Below, piece by piece: positions 52,972 through 62,151 of a stretch of 64,000 nt of DNA. Both the position numbers and the translations under genes were made by a program. Below the pieces are notes generated by a model. That model was not told the origin of the DNA, searched no databases, and worked only from the letters and a program-made list of their open reading frames with translations. Origin of the DNA: Gemmatimonadaceae bacterium (GTDB lineage: Bacteria > Gemmatimonadota > Gemmatimonadetes > Gemmatimonadales > Gemmatimonadaceae); NCBI GenBank assembly GCA_037721215.1, contig JBBJNV010000008.1:62001-126000 (forward strand), read 5' to 3'. The number at the start of each line of letters is the position of its first letter. Position 1 is the first letter of the stretch.

Positions 52972-54042
52972 ATGCCCGCCGAATGGGAACCGCACGACGC
53001 AACGTGGATTGCCTGGCCTCATCACGAGCCCGACTGGCCCGGAAAAATGGGCGCGATACCATGGGTGTACGCGGAGATCGTGCGCGCACTGCACCGATTT
53101 GAGCGAGTCGAAATTCTCTGTAATGACGAAGACCTCCTCGAGAGCGCGAGCGCGGTGCTGGCGGCGCACGATGTTTCGCCCCGCGGCTACCGGCTCCATG
53201 TGGTTCCCACCGATCGCGTTTGGTTGCGGGACTCTGCCCCGACATTCGTATGGAATCCACTGGGTCAAGTCGAAGGCATGAACTGGCGGTTCAACGCCTG
53301 GGCGAAGTACGACAACTACACACGGGACGAAAAAGTCGGCACGGCAATCGCCCGGATCGCGGGCCTCCCGCGCGTGGTCGCGGAGCGCCCCGACGACCTT
53401 TCGCCGCTGGTTCTCGAAGGAGGTGGCATCGAGACCGACGGTGCGGGCTCCCTGCTGGTGACCGAGGAGTGGTTGCTAAGCGACGTTCAGATCCGCAATG
53501 CCGGTCTGGACCGCGCCGCTTATGAACGTGCATTCGCCAGATACCTCGGCGCTACCAACGTCCTGTGGCTCGGCAAGGGCTGCGTTGGTGACGACACTCA
53601 TGGCCATATCGACGACATCGCAAGGTTTGCCGCACCAGGTGTTGTCCTGCTGGCTTACGAGCCAAACGCCAGCGATTCGAACCACCGGCAGTCGGTTGAC
53701 AATCTGAAGAGACTTGAAGCAGCGGCGTCACGAGCGCCGCTCAGGATCGTAAAGCTGCCATACCCGCGCCCGGTGATCATGGAAGGACAACGGCTTCCGG
53801 CGAGCTACGCGAACTTCTACATCGCAAACGGAATTGTCATCGTGCCGACTTTTAACGATCCAATGGACCGCGTGGCGTTGCGCATCATCGCAGCGGAGTT
53901 TCCCGGACGCGAGATCGTCGGTATACACTCGCTCGACCTGGTGTGGGGCCTCGGAACTCTTCATTGCCTGTCTCAGCAGCAGCCCTCCGCCCGCAAAATT
54001 ACTTCTCGCCGGTCAGGACAGGTGAGGAACGATTTTCGCTAA
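52972..54042 (+). CDS. aguA: Agmatine deiminase
   Basis: 356 residues of the PPAD-type guanidino-group-modifying superfamily. It hydrolyses agmatine to N-carbamoylputrescine and ammonia, the substrate of AguB. Substrate-binding stretches include MPAEWEPHDATWIAWPHHE, VPTDRVWLRDSAPTFVW and VLEGGGIETDG. The catalytic His/Asp are in DDTHGHIDDIARF and the nucleophilic Cys in LGTLHCLSQQQP. ATG 52972 is the family start. It is in an operon-like array with aguB before it and osmC after it (12 nt). Confidence 0.95.
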   Translation: MPAEWEPHDATWIAWPHHEPDWPGKMGAIPWVYAEIVRALHRFERVEILCNDEDLLESASAVLAAHDVSPRGYRLHVVPTDRVWLRDSAPTFVWNPLGQVEGMNWRFNAWAKYDNYTRDEKVGTAIARIAGLPRVVAERPDDLSPLVLEGGGIETDGAGSLLVTEEWLLSDVQIRNAGLDRAAYERAFARYLGATNVLWLGKGCVGDDTHGHIDDIARFAAPGVVLLAYEPNASDSNHRQSVDNLKRLEAAASRAPLRIVKLPYPRPVIMEGQRLPASYANFYIANGIVIVPTFNDPMDRVALRIIAAEFPGREIVGIHSLDLVWGLGTLHCLSQQQPSARKITSRRSGQVRNDFR

Positions 54043-54054
54043 TCTTCGCTGACC

Positions 54055-54426
54055 ATGAAGATCACACTCGTTGCCGACGATGCCATTCGACTGGAGCAGA
54101 CCGGCGGGCCAATGACCATCGAGGCCGTGTCCTCCGATCAGTTCTACTCGCCCTTCCACATGCTCGCCAGTGGACTGGCGTTCTGTACGTACTCGGTTCT
54201 TACATCGTGGGCGGCCCACGCGAAGCTCGATGCCGGCGATCTGGTGACCGAGGTGAAGTGGTCATTCGCCGAGCAACCGCACCGCGTGGGTTCGATGGAC
54301 GTGAAGATCATCTGGGCGTCGCTGCCGGAGGCAAGGGTCGCTGCGGCAAAGCGCACCGCCGCCCTCTGCGCGATCCACGCTACGCTCACTCATTCACCGA
54401 CGATTACGGCAACCGTTGAGCGATGA
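54055..54426 (+). CDS. OsmC-family protein
   Basis: 123 residues. YSPFHMLASGLAFCTYSVLTSW carries the first conserved cysteine helix and RTAALCAIHATLTHSPTITATV the second cysteine region of the OsmC/Ohr fold, whose members reduce peroxides with a Cys pair. It is slightly shorter than OsmC proper, so it may be a stand-alone OsmC-like protein of different substrate. Start 12 nt after the aguA stop; stop overlaps the next gene (ATGA). Confidence 0.82.
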   Translation: MKITLVADDAIRLEQTGGPMTIEAVSSDQFYSPFHMLASGLAFCTYSVLTSWAAHAKLDAGDLVTEVKWSFAEQPHRVGSMDVKIIWASLPEARVAAAKRTAALCAIHATLTHSPTITATVER

Positions 54427-54893
54427 CGGTCCCGGTTGTGAGGTTTACCGTTCGTGGCGCGGAAGTCGGGGCTGACGCGCCGACGTCTGGCTCGCCGGGG
54501 CGGCCGTACACCGTCGTGTACGATGGATTCTGCAATGTCTGCAAGAAACTCGTTGGAGTTCTTGCACGGTGGGACAGCCGCGGTGATCTCGAGATACTCC
54601 CCTCGCAGACTGCCGGTTTATCGGCACGCTTTCCATGGATTCCCGCGAAGGCGTACCTCGAATCGGTCCAGGTAATCGACAACAAAACCGGAAAGACAGC
54701 TCAGGGAGCGGCCGCGATCGAGCAGCTTATCGATGCGCTGCCCAAGGGAAAACTCATTACCTGGATTTTTTCAGTTCCTCTGGTGCGTCCGGCTGCCGAG
54801 AAATTCTATCGATGGTTTGCCCGCAATCGGTATCACCTGGGGTGTGGGGAGCATTGCCAGCTGCGCGAGCAGAAGATGGATTTTCCCGAATAG
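54423..54893 (+). CDS. DCC-family (DUF393) thiol-disulfide oxidoreductase-like protein
   Basis: 156 residues. After about 25 low-complexity residues comes the family signature YTVVYDGFCNVCKKLVGVL (D-x-x-C-x-x-C), then RWDSRGDLEILPSQT and EQLIDALPKGKLITWIF. The C-terminal RNRYHLGCGEHCQLR adds two cysteines. DCC proteins are thioredoxin-fold-like; their function is poorly known. It is translationally coupled to osmC. Confidence 0.85.
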   Translation: MTVPVVRFTVRGAEVGADAPTSGSPGRPYTVVYDGFCNVCKKLVGVLARWDSRGDLEILPSQTAGLSARFPWIPAKAYLESVQVIDNKTGKTAQGAAAIEQLIDALPKGKLITWIFSVPLVRPAAEKFYRWFARNRYHLGCGEHCQLREQKMDFPE

Positions 54894-54916
54894 AGCGGTG
54901 ACTTTGCCCCAGTTGG

Positions 54917-56413
54917 TTACAACGTAGCAGCGACAGTCTCAGCCCGTTTTCGCTCGCGCACCAGCTCTTTCAGCCAGTCCTCGATCAAGTCTGCCTGAGC
55001 TTCATTGAGTGTCTCTTCCTCGTTCTGAACACCAAGTGGCGCCGCTCCGCCGCTCTCTGTAACCATCCGCTCTACGAGCGCCTCCCATGTGCGCTTCTGC
55101 ACCGCGCCGCCCACGGCCGTCATCGCAAACCAGGAGGGCAGAGACGCCGGCCGATCGTACACCTGCGCTTCGAACCGCACCGCATCGCCCCGCGCCTCGG
55201 AAAGAAACCGCACGCAGCCGGCCAGCGGATGACCCGACAGAGTGATCAGTGTCGCCTTCGTCGCGGTGGCTTCCTGAACCCGCACCTGAACGTTTCCTCG
55301 CAACGGAAGAGACATGGTGAGCGTGGCGCCCTGGTGTAATTCACACTGGGTGCCGGGCTCGATCTCGGCATCGACGATTCCGGGTGTCGCGTCGTTGAAA
55401 TCGCGAGCAAAGCGCTCGAAGAGCTGCTCCGGCGAAAGTCTGCTTCCGCTGATGTCTGCCCAGATGCGTTTCCGCTTCAACGATCCGATACCATCTTCAG
55501 GTAGCTGTTCCGGCTGAATATGGGCGAGCTTTTTCAGACCCTCGCCGAGCGTCATGGGGGTAATGCCGAATACAGTGATCAGAGCGTTATCGGCCGGATC
55601 ATCAATGACATTTCCTTCGCGCAACATCGTGATCTGACTCGCGTTCACCGGCAGCGGAAGGCCAACCAGTTCGGCCAGTGCACTACCCGCGCTGGCGACA
55701 AAGCCGGGGATAGGCACGTGCACTGGATCACGGCCGGTGATATCGGAGAACCGACGCACGAGATCGTTGGTCGATGTCGTTTCGCTCCCCGCGAGGTTGA
55801 GCGTTTGTCCATGCAGATCAGGTCGCTCGGCAGCAGCCGTTATGGCCGTGGCGAGATCGCCAACCCACACCGGCTGGAAGAGGTCGTCGCCCCCATTTAT
55901 CACCGGGATCGCGGGCAGTATTCTCATCATCTTCAGCAGCAGCGAGACCACTTCGTCACCGGGTCCATATACATTCCCCGGTCGCAGTACCATCCATCCA
56001 CCACTGAACGCCCTGACGTGTTTCTCGGCGTCGCGCTTCGAGGTGTGGTATTCAGACTCGCCCTTGCCCGCGCCAAGCGACGACACGTAGATGAAACGTC
56101 CGCAGGAAGCGCGTTCGGCTTCCCGCACCATGTTGAGCGTTCCCGCAACGTTGACGCTTTCAAAAGTGGATTCTGGTGGCGATTCGGCCACTATTCCCGC
56201 GACGTGCAGTACGAGATCGCATCCGTCGGCGCTCCCGCGCACTTTCCCGGGGTCGGCAATGCTCGCCGGCCAGGCTTCCACGTTGTCAGACCACTGGTTG
56301 ATATCGTCGGCAGCATTACGGCTCAACAGGCGGACATGATGGCCGCGCTGAACGAGCTCGGTCACGACCGCTTCTCCGACAACACCGGTCCCACCGGTGA
56401 CAAGCACCTTCAT
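54917..56413 (-). CDS. NAD-dependent epimerase-like protein fused to an SRPBCC-like C-terminal domain
   Basis: 498 residues. Residues about 1-290 are an extended SDR: MKVLVTGGTGVVGEAVV (nucleotide site), IYVSSLGAG, and a Y-x3-K in EYHTSKRDAEKHV, then RPGNVYGPGDEVVS. It resembles the NDUFA9-type or NAD(P)-binding group. Residues about 330-490 form a second domain (RIWADISGSRLSPEQLFERF, CELHQGATLTMSLPLRGNV, RFEAQVYDRPASLPSWF), probably of the DUF1990/SRPBCC lipid- or ligand-binding type (inference). The role is unknown. The start is ATG 56413. The 188 bases upstream of it to the MCP remnant show nothing. Confidence 0.75.
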   Translation of the reverse strand: MKVLVTGGTGVVGEAVVTELVQRGHHVRLLSRNAADDINQWSDNVEAWPASIADPGKVRGSADGCDLVLHVAGIVAESPPESTFESVNVAGTLNMVREAERASCGRFIYVSSLGAGKGESEYHTSKRDAEKHVRAFSGGWMVLRPGNVYGPGDEVVSLLLKMMRILPAIPVINGGDDLFQPVWVGDLATAITAAAERPDLHGQTLNLAGSETTSTNDLVRRFSDITGRDPVHVPIPGFVASAGSALAELVGLPLPVNASQITMLREGNVIDDPADNALITVFGITPMTLGEGLKKLAHIQPEQLPEDGIGSLKRKRIWADISGSRLSPEQLFERFARDFNDATPGIVDAEIEPGTQCELHQGATLTMSLPLRGNVQVRVQEATATKATLITLSGHPLAGCVRFLSEARGDAVRFEAQVYDRPASLPSWFAMTAVGGAVQKRTWEALVERMVTESGGAAPLGVQNEEETLNEAQADLIEDWLKELVRERKRAETVAATL

Positions 56414-56601
56414 TGCCCCTTCCGCTGTACGAGTCAACAACGGTGAGGGCAGAATGAGTGCCACTGATCCGGCACACGCTCGTCCCGCGGGTCGATGCCG
56501 TGACTCTCCCCGACTATCCTCGTCATTCTGACGGGTGGAACATGTCCGCCCGGCAACGGGGGATTTAATTAACAACGCGTGTAGCGACAACGTCGCGGGC
56601 A

Positions 56602-56945
56602 ATGGAGAACAGCGCGTCATACGTAGCAGAGATAGAGCGCGTGGGCCGGGAAATGGACAGTGAGCTCGCAACGATTGTCGCTGCAGCGGAGCGCACGCGG
56701 ACTGCCGCGGCCACAGTGTCTTCAGCGGCAGAGGAAAACGTGGACGCGGTCGAGGGTGCAGCGCGCAACCTCGGCCTTGTGGCAAGACCGCCGAGAGTCA
56801 CGCGACGGCGGCAATGCAGGTCAGCGCGTCGACGGAGGAACAGAGTGCAGCGTGCGGGCAGATGACGAGCGCATCGACCGAGTTATTGCTTGGAAGCCGT
56901 CAGCTTCGGGGACTTGTCGGAGAGCTGAGGACCGCAGCCGCCTGA
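56602..56945 (+). pseudogene. Methyl-accepting chemotaxis protein C-terminal remnant
   Basis: An open frame from the ATG at 56602 reads VGREMDSELATIVAAAERTR, then AAATVSSAAEENVDAV, a coiled-coil stretch of MCP type. After a change of frame near 56790 the other frame gives AMQVSASTEEQSAACGQM and SASTELLLGSRQLRGLVGEL, which is the usual MCP tail (STEEQSAA ... EL ... LRGLV). Without the N-terminal sensor, TM and most of the signalling hairpin, and with a frameshift, it cannot be a working receptor. Confidence 0.7.
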
Positions 56946-56946
56946 G

Positions 56947-57877
56947 TCACTGAACGCATGGGGCATCCGGCGCGCCTGCTGGCTTGTCCACCCGCGGCGG
57001 CCGATCGAGATTTGCCACTCGCACCGTCACATCACGCACGAAATCGGCAACACGCCTCATGTGGTCGTAGTCGATGTATTGCGGCTCATCGGTTATCTGA
57101 TGATAGTCGGCATGAAGCCCGGTCGTGAAAAACGTTACCGGGATTCCGTAACGCGCATACATGTAGTGATCGCTCCGGCAATAAATCCTCTCGGGATGTC
57201 CGTTGGCGTCGTAGTTATAGTCGAAGACGAACGGGCGCGCCCGCGCAGCGTTTACCTGCTCGACGATGTCGCCCAGCTGCGTCGAGACGCGTCGGGAGCC
57301 AACGAGCTGCAGGTAATCGGGTCCGCCGCCGGTGATGTCCGAGGCGCTTCCCCTCCCGACCATATCCAGGTTGAGCTGAGCGACAATCGATTCTCGCGGA
57401 ACGGTTGGATGTTCGGTGAACCACCTGGCGCCCAGCAGTCCTTTCTCTTCAGCGGTATGCCACACAAACAGGATTGATCGCCTTGGCTTGACGGGCGCAT
57501 TTGCCAGCGCCTCGGATACCGATGACATTTCGCGCGGTACCCGGGGCAATCGAACCCGCGAACCGGGCTGAGCTGGATTGAATATCCTGAAACCAGGTGC
57601 CGACGTCGCCCGCGGGCTCGAGGCCAATCCGCGCTGCTTCCGCGGCTATGTAAGTGGTTGCCATCGCGTTGCCGATCGTGCCTGCTTCGCGGCCCATCAT
57701 GGAATCATCCGCGTAGGCATACAGCCGTGATTTCAAGTCATCGACAGTGATCGCGGCGAGGGTTGAACCCGCGCGAGGCGAGCCAGCCGTGGTAACAACC
57801 TGCTGCTGAGCGCATCCGCCAACGAGCAGCAATGCTGCCAGCATTCGCAGTGCGCGACCGTGTCTCTTGTCCTGCAT
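56947..57877 (-). pseudogene. M28-type metallopeptidase with internal deletion (lipoprotein signal retained)
   Basis: The 5' part (57877-57449) is a 142-residue open frame with a lipoprotein signal (LAALLLVGGCAQQ) and the M28 opening (AITVDDLKSRLYAYADDSMM, then IAPGTARNVIGI). The 3' part is in another frame from about 57520: LFVWHTAEEKGLLGARWF (Glu-Glu ligands), LNLDMVGRG (Asp) and TGLHADYHQITDE (His). The stretch between NVIGI and SEALANAP, which in this family carries the AHYDH and GADDNASG zinc ligands, is absent, and the join is out of frame. It is therefore inactive. Confidence 0.8.
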
Positions 57878-57942
57878 CAGATTGTCTCCGGAGGAATATC
57901 AGTTGAGTTACTGGTTTGTCTCTCGAACCTTATCTTACGGCA

Positions 57943-58665
57943 ATGCATCGTGATAACGCTGTTCTACTGTTGAGCGGCGGGCTCGACTCCTCGACATTGC
58001 TCGCGCTCGCGACGAGCCAGGGATATCTGGTTCACGCCTTGAGCTTTCGCTACGGCCAGCGGCACAGCGCCGAAATCGACGCATCGAAGAAGATCGCGGC
58101 GCGGTTCGAGGTAGTCGAGCACATCGTCTCTGAAATCGACCTCCGCATCTTCGGTGGGTCTGCGCTGACTTCGGATATTGCAGTGCCGAGGGATCGCGCG
58201 GTTGACGATAGCGAGGACATCCCGATCACCTACGTGCCCGCCCGCAACACGATTTTCCTCTCCGTTGCTCTGGCGTGGGCTGAAGTTCTGGGAGCACGCG
58301 ACATTTTTATCGGCGTCAACGCCCTTGACTACAGCGGTTATCCAGACTGTCGTCCCGAGTTCATCGACGCGTTTCAGACGATGGCGCGACTTGCGACGCG
58401 CGCCGGAGTAGAGGGGGCAGGCGACCTCCGGATTCGAACACCCCTGATGGACATGTCCAAAGCAGACATCATCAGGCTCGGCCTCGAGCTCGGAGTCGAT
58501 TACGGAATGACGGTGAGCTGTTATGATCCGGCTCCCCTCGGGCACGCCTGCGGACATTGCGATGCGTGCCAGCTGCGAAGACGCGGGTTCGAGGAGGCCG
58601 GGGCGGCGGATCCAGCCCAGCATACTTCCCGAACTTCCCCCGGTCGAGCGGGCCGGGGCCGCTGA
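57943..58665 (+). CDS. queC: 7-cyano-7-deazaguanine synthase (preQ0 synthase)
   Basis: About 240 residues. It converts 7-carboxy-7-deazaguanine to preQ0 using ATP and ammonia. The P-loop-like motif is [29 protein letters not shown] and [17 protein letters not shown] are family signatures. The zinc cysteines are in VSCYDP and [18 protein letters not shown] 57943 is preferred; a frame back to 57916 adds nine residues. The C-terminal about 24 residues ([12 protein letters not shown]...) extend beyond the family. Its stop shares one base with queE (TGATG). Confidence 0.94.
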   Translation: MHRDNAVLLLSGGLDSSTLLALATSQGYLVHALSFRYGQRHSAEIDASKKIAARFEVVEHIVSEIDLRIFGGSALTSDIAVPRDRAVDDSEDIPITYVPARNTIFLSVALAWAEVLGARDIFIGVNALDYSGYPDCRPEFIDAFQTMARLATRAGVEGAGDLRIRTPLMDMSKADIIRLGLELGVDYGMTVSCYDPAPLGHACGHCDACQLRRRGFEEAGAADPAQHTSRTSPGRAGRGR

Positions 58666-59300
58666 TGGCGTACACGGTAAAGGAAATTTTCTACACGCTA
58701 CAGGGCGAAGGGGCCAATGCAGGGCGAGCAGCGGTGTTTTGCCGTTTTTCGGGATGCAACCTGTGGAACGGGCGGGAGGAAGACAGAGAGCGCGCAGTCT
58801 GCAAATTCTGCGATACCGATTTTGTCGGCGTCGGTCCCGATGGCGGCAGGTTTCAGACGGCCGAGTCACTTGCCGGGCGGATTGTGCTGGCCTGGCGCGG
58901 CAATGATGCCAGCGGCCGACGCTTCGTCGTGTGCACCGGCGGCGAGCCACTGCTGCAGGTAGACGGTGCACTCATCGATTCAATTCACGGCGCGGGATTC
59001 GAGGTTGCGGTCGAGACCAATGGATCCAGACTCGCGCCCGCCGGCGTTGACTGGATCTGCGTCAGTCCGAAAGCCGGTGCGTCGCTGGTCCAGACATCAG
59101 GGGACGAGCTCAAGCTCGTCTTTCCTCAACCCGGGGCGATGCCCTCCGACCTGGAGCATCTGAAGTTTCGCCACTATTTCCTTCAACCGATGGATGGCCC
59201 ACTGGCGGCGGAGAACACTCGCGCTGCCGTCGATTACTGCATGCGGCACCCTCAATGGCGATTGAGCCTGCAGACCCACAAGCAACTCGGGATTCGATGA
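58665..59300 (+). CDS. queE: 7-carboxy-7-deazaguanine synthase
   Basis: 211 residues, radical SAM enzyme of queuosine synthesis that contracts the CPH4 ring. TLQGEGANAGRAAVFCRFSGC opens it. The iron-sulfur cysteines are the QueE-type C-x14-C-x2-C: SGCNLW to VCKFCDTDF. The glycine-rich VVCTGGEPLLQ follows, and VETNGSRLAPAG and CVSPKAGASL complete the barrel. It is coupled to queC. The queD and queF partners are not in the window. The 182 bases after it (59301-59482) hold no gene. Confidence 0.93.
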   Translation: MAYTVKEIFYTLQGEGANAGRAAVFCRFSGCNLWNGREEDRERAVCKFCDTDFVGVGPDGGRFQTAESLAGRIVLAWRGNDASGRRFVVCTGGEPLLQVDGALIDSIHGAGFEVAVETNGSRLAPAGVDWICVSPKAGASLVQTSGDELKLVFPQPGAMPSDLEHLKFRHYFLQPMDGPLAAENTRAAVDYCMRHPQWRLSLQTHKQLGIR

Positions 59301-59482
59301 TTCGGCGGCATCCATTCCACATAGCGCCCCCCCTCCTCATATTCCTACTCACTGGCCGCGACACGCCAACAGTCTGACTGGCTGGGCGCGGCGCAAAAGT
59401 TTGCGGCCGCGGGCTGCCCGCACGCCGATCGGCTTCACTTGATCGCCGGCGTTCAATCCATACCATCTGAAGTGGAGAAGTC

Positions 59483-60205
59483 ATGAAGAGCAAGTTCCCC
59501 GGCGGCAACCGTACTGGCGCACTCCTGGTCGCCGCCGTAATTGTGGCAAGTGTCGCGGGGCTCGGCGCACTGCTCGCGTCCGACCACCAGGATACGCCTG
59601 AAGTCGAGCTGAACCCGCGCATGGACATCAGTGATGTCTATGCGTTCCCTGGGTCCAGTCCCGACCGCATTGTGCTCGCAGTCACGACGTCTTCCCCGAT
59701 TGGCGGCCAGACGGCGTCCTTCGATCCGAATCTGTTGTATCAGATCAAGGTGGATAACACGGGCGATGCAAAGGAAGACCTCGTCTTTCAGATAACGTTC
59801 GACGGAGCGGCTGGCAGCAGCCAGCAAGTGCTCGTCCGCGGTCCTGTCGCCCCCGCAGCTACTGGTACGATGGCTACACTCGTCACTACCGGCACAACGA
59901 TCGAAGGCGCTGTCAACGCGTCACTGGGCTCTGCGACAGGAGTGCAGGTATTTGCGGGATTGCGCGGCGATCCGTTCTTCATCGACCTCGAGCAGTTCTT
60001 CAAAATCCTGCCGGACCGGCGCCCTTCGACAGGGGGATTGTCCAGTCCGCTCACGCAAACCGCGACCGGCTTCCGCAACCCGGGCGTCGATCTGCTGGCT
60101 CCGTTCAATGCGCTCGCAATTGTCATCGAGCTTCCAAAGTCGCAACTCCTCCCTTCTACCGCCGCCGACGCAAAGTTCGGTGTGTGGGCAACAGTCAGCC
60201 GGTAA
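59483..60205 (+). CDS. DUF4331-type exported protein, N-terminal half
   Basis: 240 residues with a signal/TM segment (GALLVAAVIVASVAGLGALL). Then the DUF4331 opening: ASDHQDTPEVELNPRMDI, DVYAFPGSSPDRIVLAV, YQIKVDNTGDAKEDLVFQI, FAGLRGDPFFIDLEQFFKI, and an ending KFGVWATVSR. Full-length DUF4331 proteins continue with a second half; here the chain stops, and the second half is the next gene. A ribosome site (GGAGAAG) precedes the ATG. Function unknown; the family sits in the envelope. Confidence 0.82.
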   Translation: MKSKFPGGNRTGALLVAAVIVASVAGLGALLASDHQDTPEVELNPRMDISDVYAFPGSSPDRIVLAVTTSSPIGGQTASFDPNLLYQIKVDNTGDAKEDLVFQITFDGAAGSSQQVLVRGPVAPAATGTMATLVTTGTTIEGAVNASLGSATGVQVFAGLRGDPFFIDLEQFFKILPDRRPSTGGLSSPLTQTATGFRNPGVDLLAPFNALAIVIELPKSQLLPSTAADAKFGVWATVSR

Positions 60206-60212
60206 CAGAGTC

Positions 60213-60821
60213 ATGAATTTCCGCAAATCTGCCCGTTGCGCGGCCCCGTCGCGGTTGGTCGCTGGCATCGCCGCACTCTCGCTGGTTCTCGCCGTAGTCG
60301 CCTGCAACGATGAGGGTGATGAGATCCTGGGACCGGGAACGAATCGAACTTATACCCAGATCGAAAGGCTTGGAAATCCGCTGGTGTCAGAAGTTTTTTT
60401 CCCCAAGCGCGACCACGGCCTGCATAACACCAAAGGGCCCGAGTCCGATGGCACATCGATGTCGTTAGGCGGCACTGACGTTCCGGGTCACATCCGATCG
60501 TTCGTCGCGTCTTTCGGTCGCAGCGAAAGAATCATCACAACGCTCGGTACCGTGCTGTCACCTGACATGCTGATGGTTTTTCCAAACCGCGCCACTACCA
60601 ACCCGGCAACGGTCGGCTGGCTGACGTGGGCGCTCGCTCCAGGTGTGGGCTACGGTGGACGAAGGCTCAACGATGACGTTGTCGACATAGCATTGAGCGC
60701 AGTCTTCGGAAACGTACTGGACAACACACAGCCGGTTCTTCCAAATCTCACGTCCGATAATGTGCCGGCCAGTGTAAGAACATTCTCGACGACATTCCCG
60801 TACCTCGGAGCGCCAAGGTAA
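60213..60821 (+). CDS. DUF4331-type lipoprotein, C-terminal half
   Basis: 202 residues with its own lipoprotein signal (SLVLAVVACNDEGD). The text after it, TYTQIERLGNPLVSEVFF and RDHGLHNTKGPESDGTSM, resumes DUF4331 where the upstream protein ended. It continues through DMLMVFPNRATT and RRLNDDVVDIALSAVFGN to TTFPYLGAPR. Because it has a separate signal peptide and start (ATG 60213, 8 nt after the previous stop), this is a split into two proteins, not a frameshift. The two halves probably assemble in the periplasm or outer membrane. Confidence 0.82.
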   Translation: MNFRKSARCAAPSRLVAGIAALSLVLAVVACNDEGDEILGPGTNRTYTQIERLGNPLVSEVFFPKRDHGLHNTKGPESDGTSMSLGGTDVPGHIRSFVASFGRSERIITTLGTVLSPDMLMVFPNRATTNPATVGWLTWALAPGVGYGGRRLNDDVVDIALSAVFGNVLDNTQPVLPNLTSDNVPASVRTFSTTFPYLGAPR

Positions 60822-60858
60822 CTGTGGGCGGCAAATCGCCTTTCGCGACCGAATTGCG

Positions 60859-62151
60859 GTGAGCCTCAGCGCCCGGGTTGCCATGATCGTTCTTGTTCTG
60901 CCCGCCGCGATTGCGGGTGTATGGGCAATGAGCGCCGGTCGTGTGGACCACGCGCGCAGCGAAAATGCCGGTTCTGCCGAACGGGACGCGCAGATCGCGG
61001 CGTGGAGCAGCGCCCTCGCGGCCGATTCCCTGAGTGCTATTGCTCTTGGCCAGCTGGGCGCGCTCCATCTGCAGAAAGCGAGAGAAACCGGCGACCAATC
61101 AAGCTACGTCCGTGCTGAGGAGTACGCACGGAGGTCTATTTCGCTGCGCAAGACACGTAACGGGTCGAGCTTCGTCACGCTTGGCGCTGCGCTCGTAGCG
61201 CGTCACGAGTTCGCAGCTGCGGACTCTGTCATCAGCGAGCTGGTCAGTCGCGAACCGGATATTCCTCAATACCTGGCGCTGCTTGGCGAAATCAAACTCG
61301 AACGCGGCGAGTACGATGCAGCCCGGATCGCATTCAGCTCAGTGAATGGTGTGCGTACGCACCTCTCCGTGGCACCTCGCCTCTCGCGGTGGATGGAGCT
61401 GACGGGAAATTCGCGAGGAGCCCGGGATCTGCTGCGTCAGGCGCTAGCCGAGGTCGAACGACGCCCGGATCTTCCGCGCGAACAGGCGGCCTGGTTTTAT
61501 TTGCGCGCTGGCGACCTGGATATGCAACATGGGCGACTCCGCGGCGCCCGAAAAACGTTCGAGGCCGGGCTCGAGCGAAATCCCGGTGATCATCGGCTGC
61601 TTTCAGCGATGTCGCGACTCGAAGCCGCAAACGGAAATCCGCGAATGGCAATCCTTTTCGGTGAGCGCGCGGTTGCAATCCGACCCGATCTTCTCACGCT
61701 GGGAGCGCTTGGCAACGCCTATGCCGTTGCGGGGGACACCGCAATGTCGAGTCAGTATTTCAAGGCACTTGAAGCGACAGTTTCGGCAAGCGGTGCCGCG
61801 CATGACAGGGCGTCGAGTCTGATGCTGCTCGACCGGAATGCCCGCGTGCGCGAGGTGCTGGCAGTCGCCCGCACCGACCTCTTAGCGCGGCACGACATTT
61901 ACGGTTACGACATCCTTGCGTGGGCGTTGCACAAGTCCGGCCGGAATATCGAAGCTAGGGTAGCAATGGCGCAGGCACTGCGCCTGGGCACCGATGACGC
62001 GACGCTTAGCTACCACGCTGGCGTAATCGAACGTGCACTCGGGAATGACGCGCGCGCGCGATTACACTTCGAACGCGCGCTGGCAATCAACCCGCGGTTC
62101 GATAAGCGGCCCCAGTCAGTGAGAGCGATGCTCGACTCGCTTAAAAGCTGA
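60859..62151 (+). CDS. Exported/anchored TPR protein
   Basis: 430 residues from a GTG (VSLSARVAMIVLVLPAAIAG). The N-terminal hydrophobic segment is a signal anchor. TPR-type helical repeats cover about 50-425 (LAADSLSAIALGQLGALHLQ, YDAARIAFSSVNGVRTHLS, LRGARKTFEAGLERNPGDHR, NDARARLHFERALAINPRFD). It is in the same array as the DUF4331 pair before it and is coupled to HupE after it (stop/start TGATG). It is probably a scaffold in the envelope; the partner is unknown. Confidence 0.78.
   Translation: MSLSARVAMIVLVLPAAIAGVWAMSAGRVDHARSENAGSAERDAQIAAWSSALAADSLSAIALGQLGALHLQKARETGDQSSYVRAEEYARRSISLRKTRNGSSFVTLGAALVARHEFAAADSVISELVSREPDIPQYLALLGEIKLERGEYDAARIAFSSVNGVRTHLSVAPRLSRWMELTGNSRGARDLLRQALAEVERRPDLPREQAAWFYLRAGDLDMQHGRLRGARKTFEAGLERNPGDHRLLSAMSRLEAANGNPRMAILFGERAVAIRPDLLTLGALGNAYAVAGDTAMSSQYFKALEATVSASGAAHDRASSLMLLDRNARVREVLAVARTDLLARHDIYGYDILAWALHKSGRNIEARVAMAQALRLGTDDATLSYHAGVIERALGNDARARLHFERALAINPRFDKRPQSVRAMLDSLKS

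Noticed and set aside
59483-60821. A single DUF4331 gene broken by a sequencing frameshift
   Set aside because: The second part has its own start, spacing and lipoprotein signal, so it is a separate gene.
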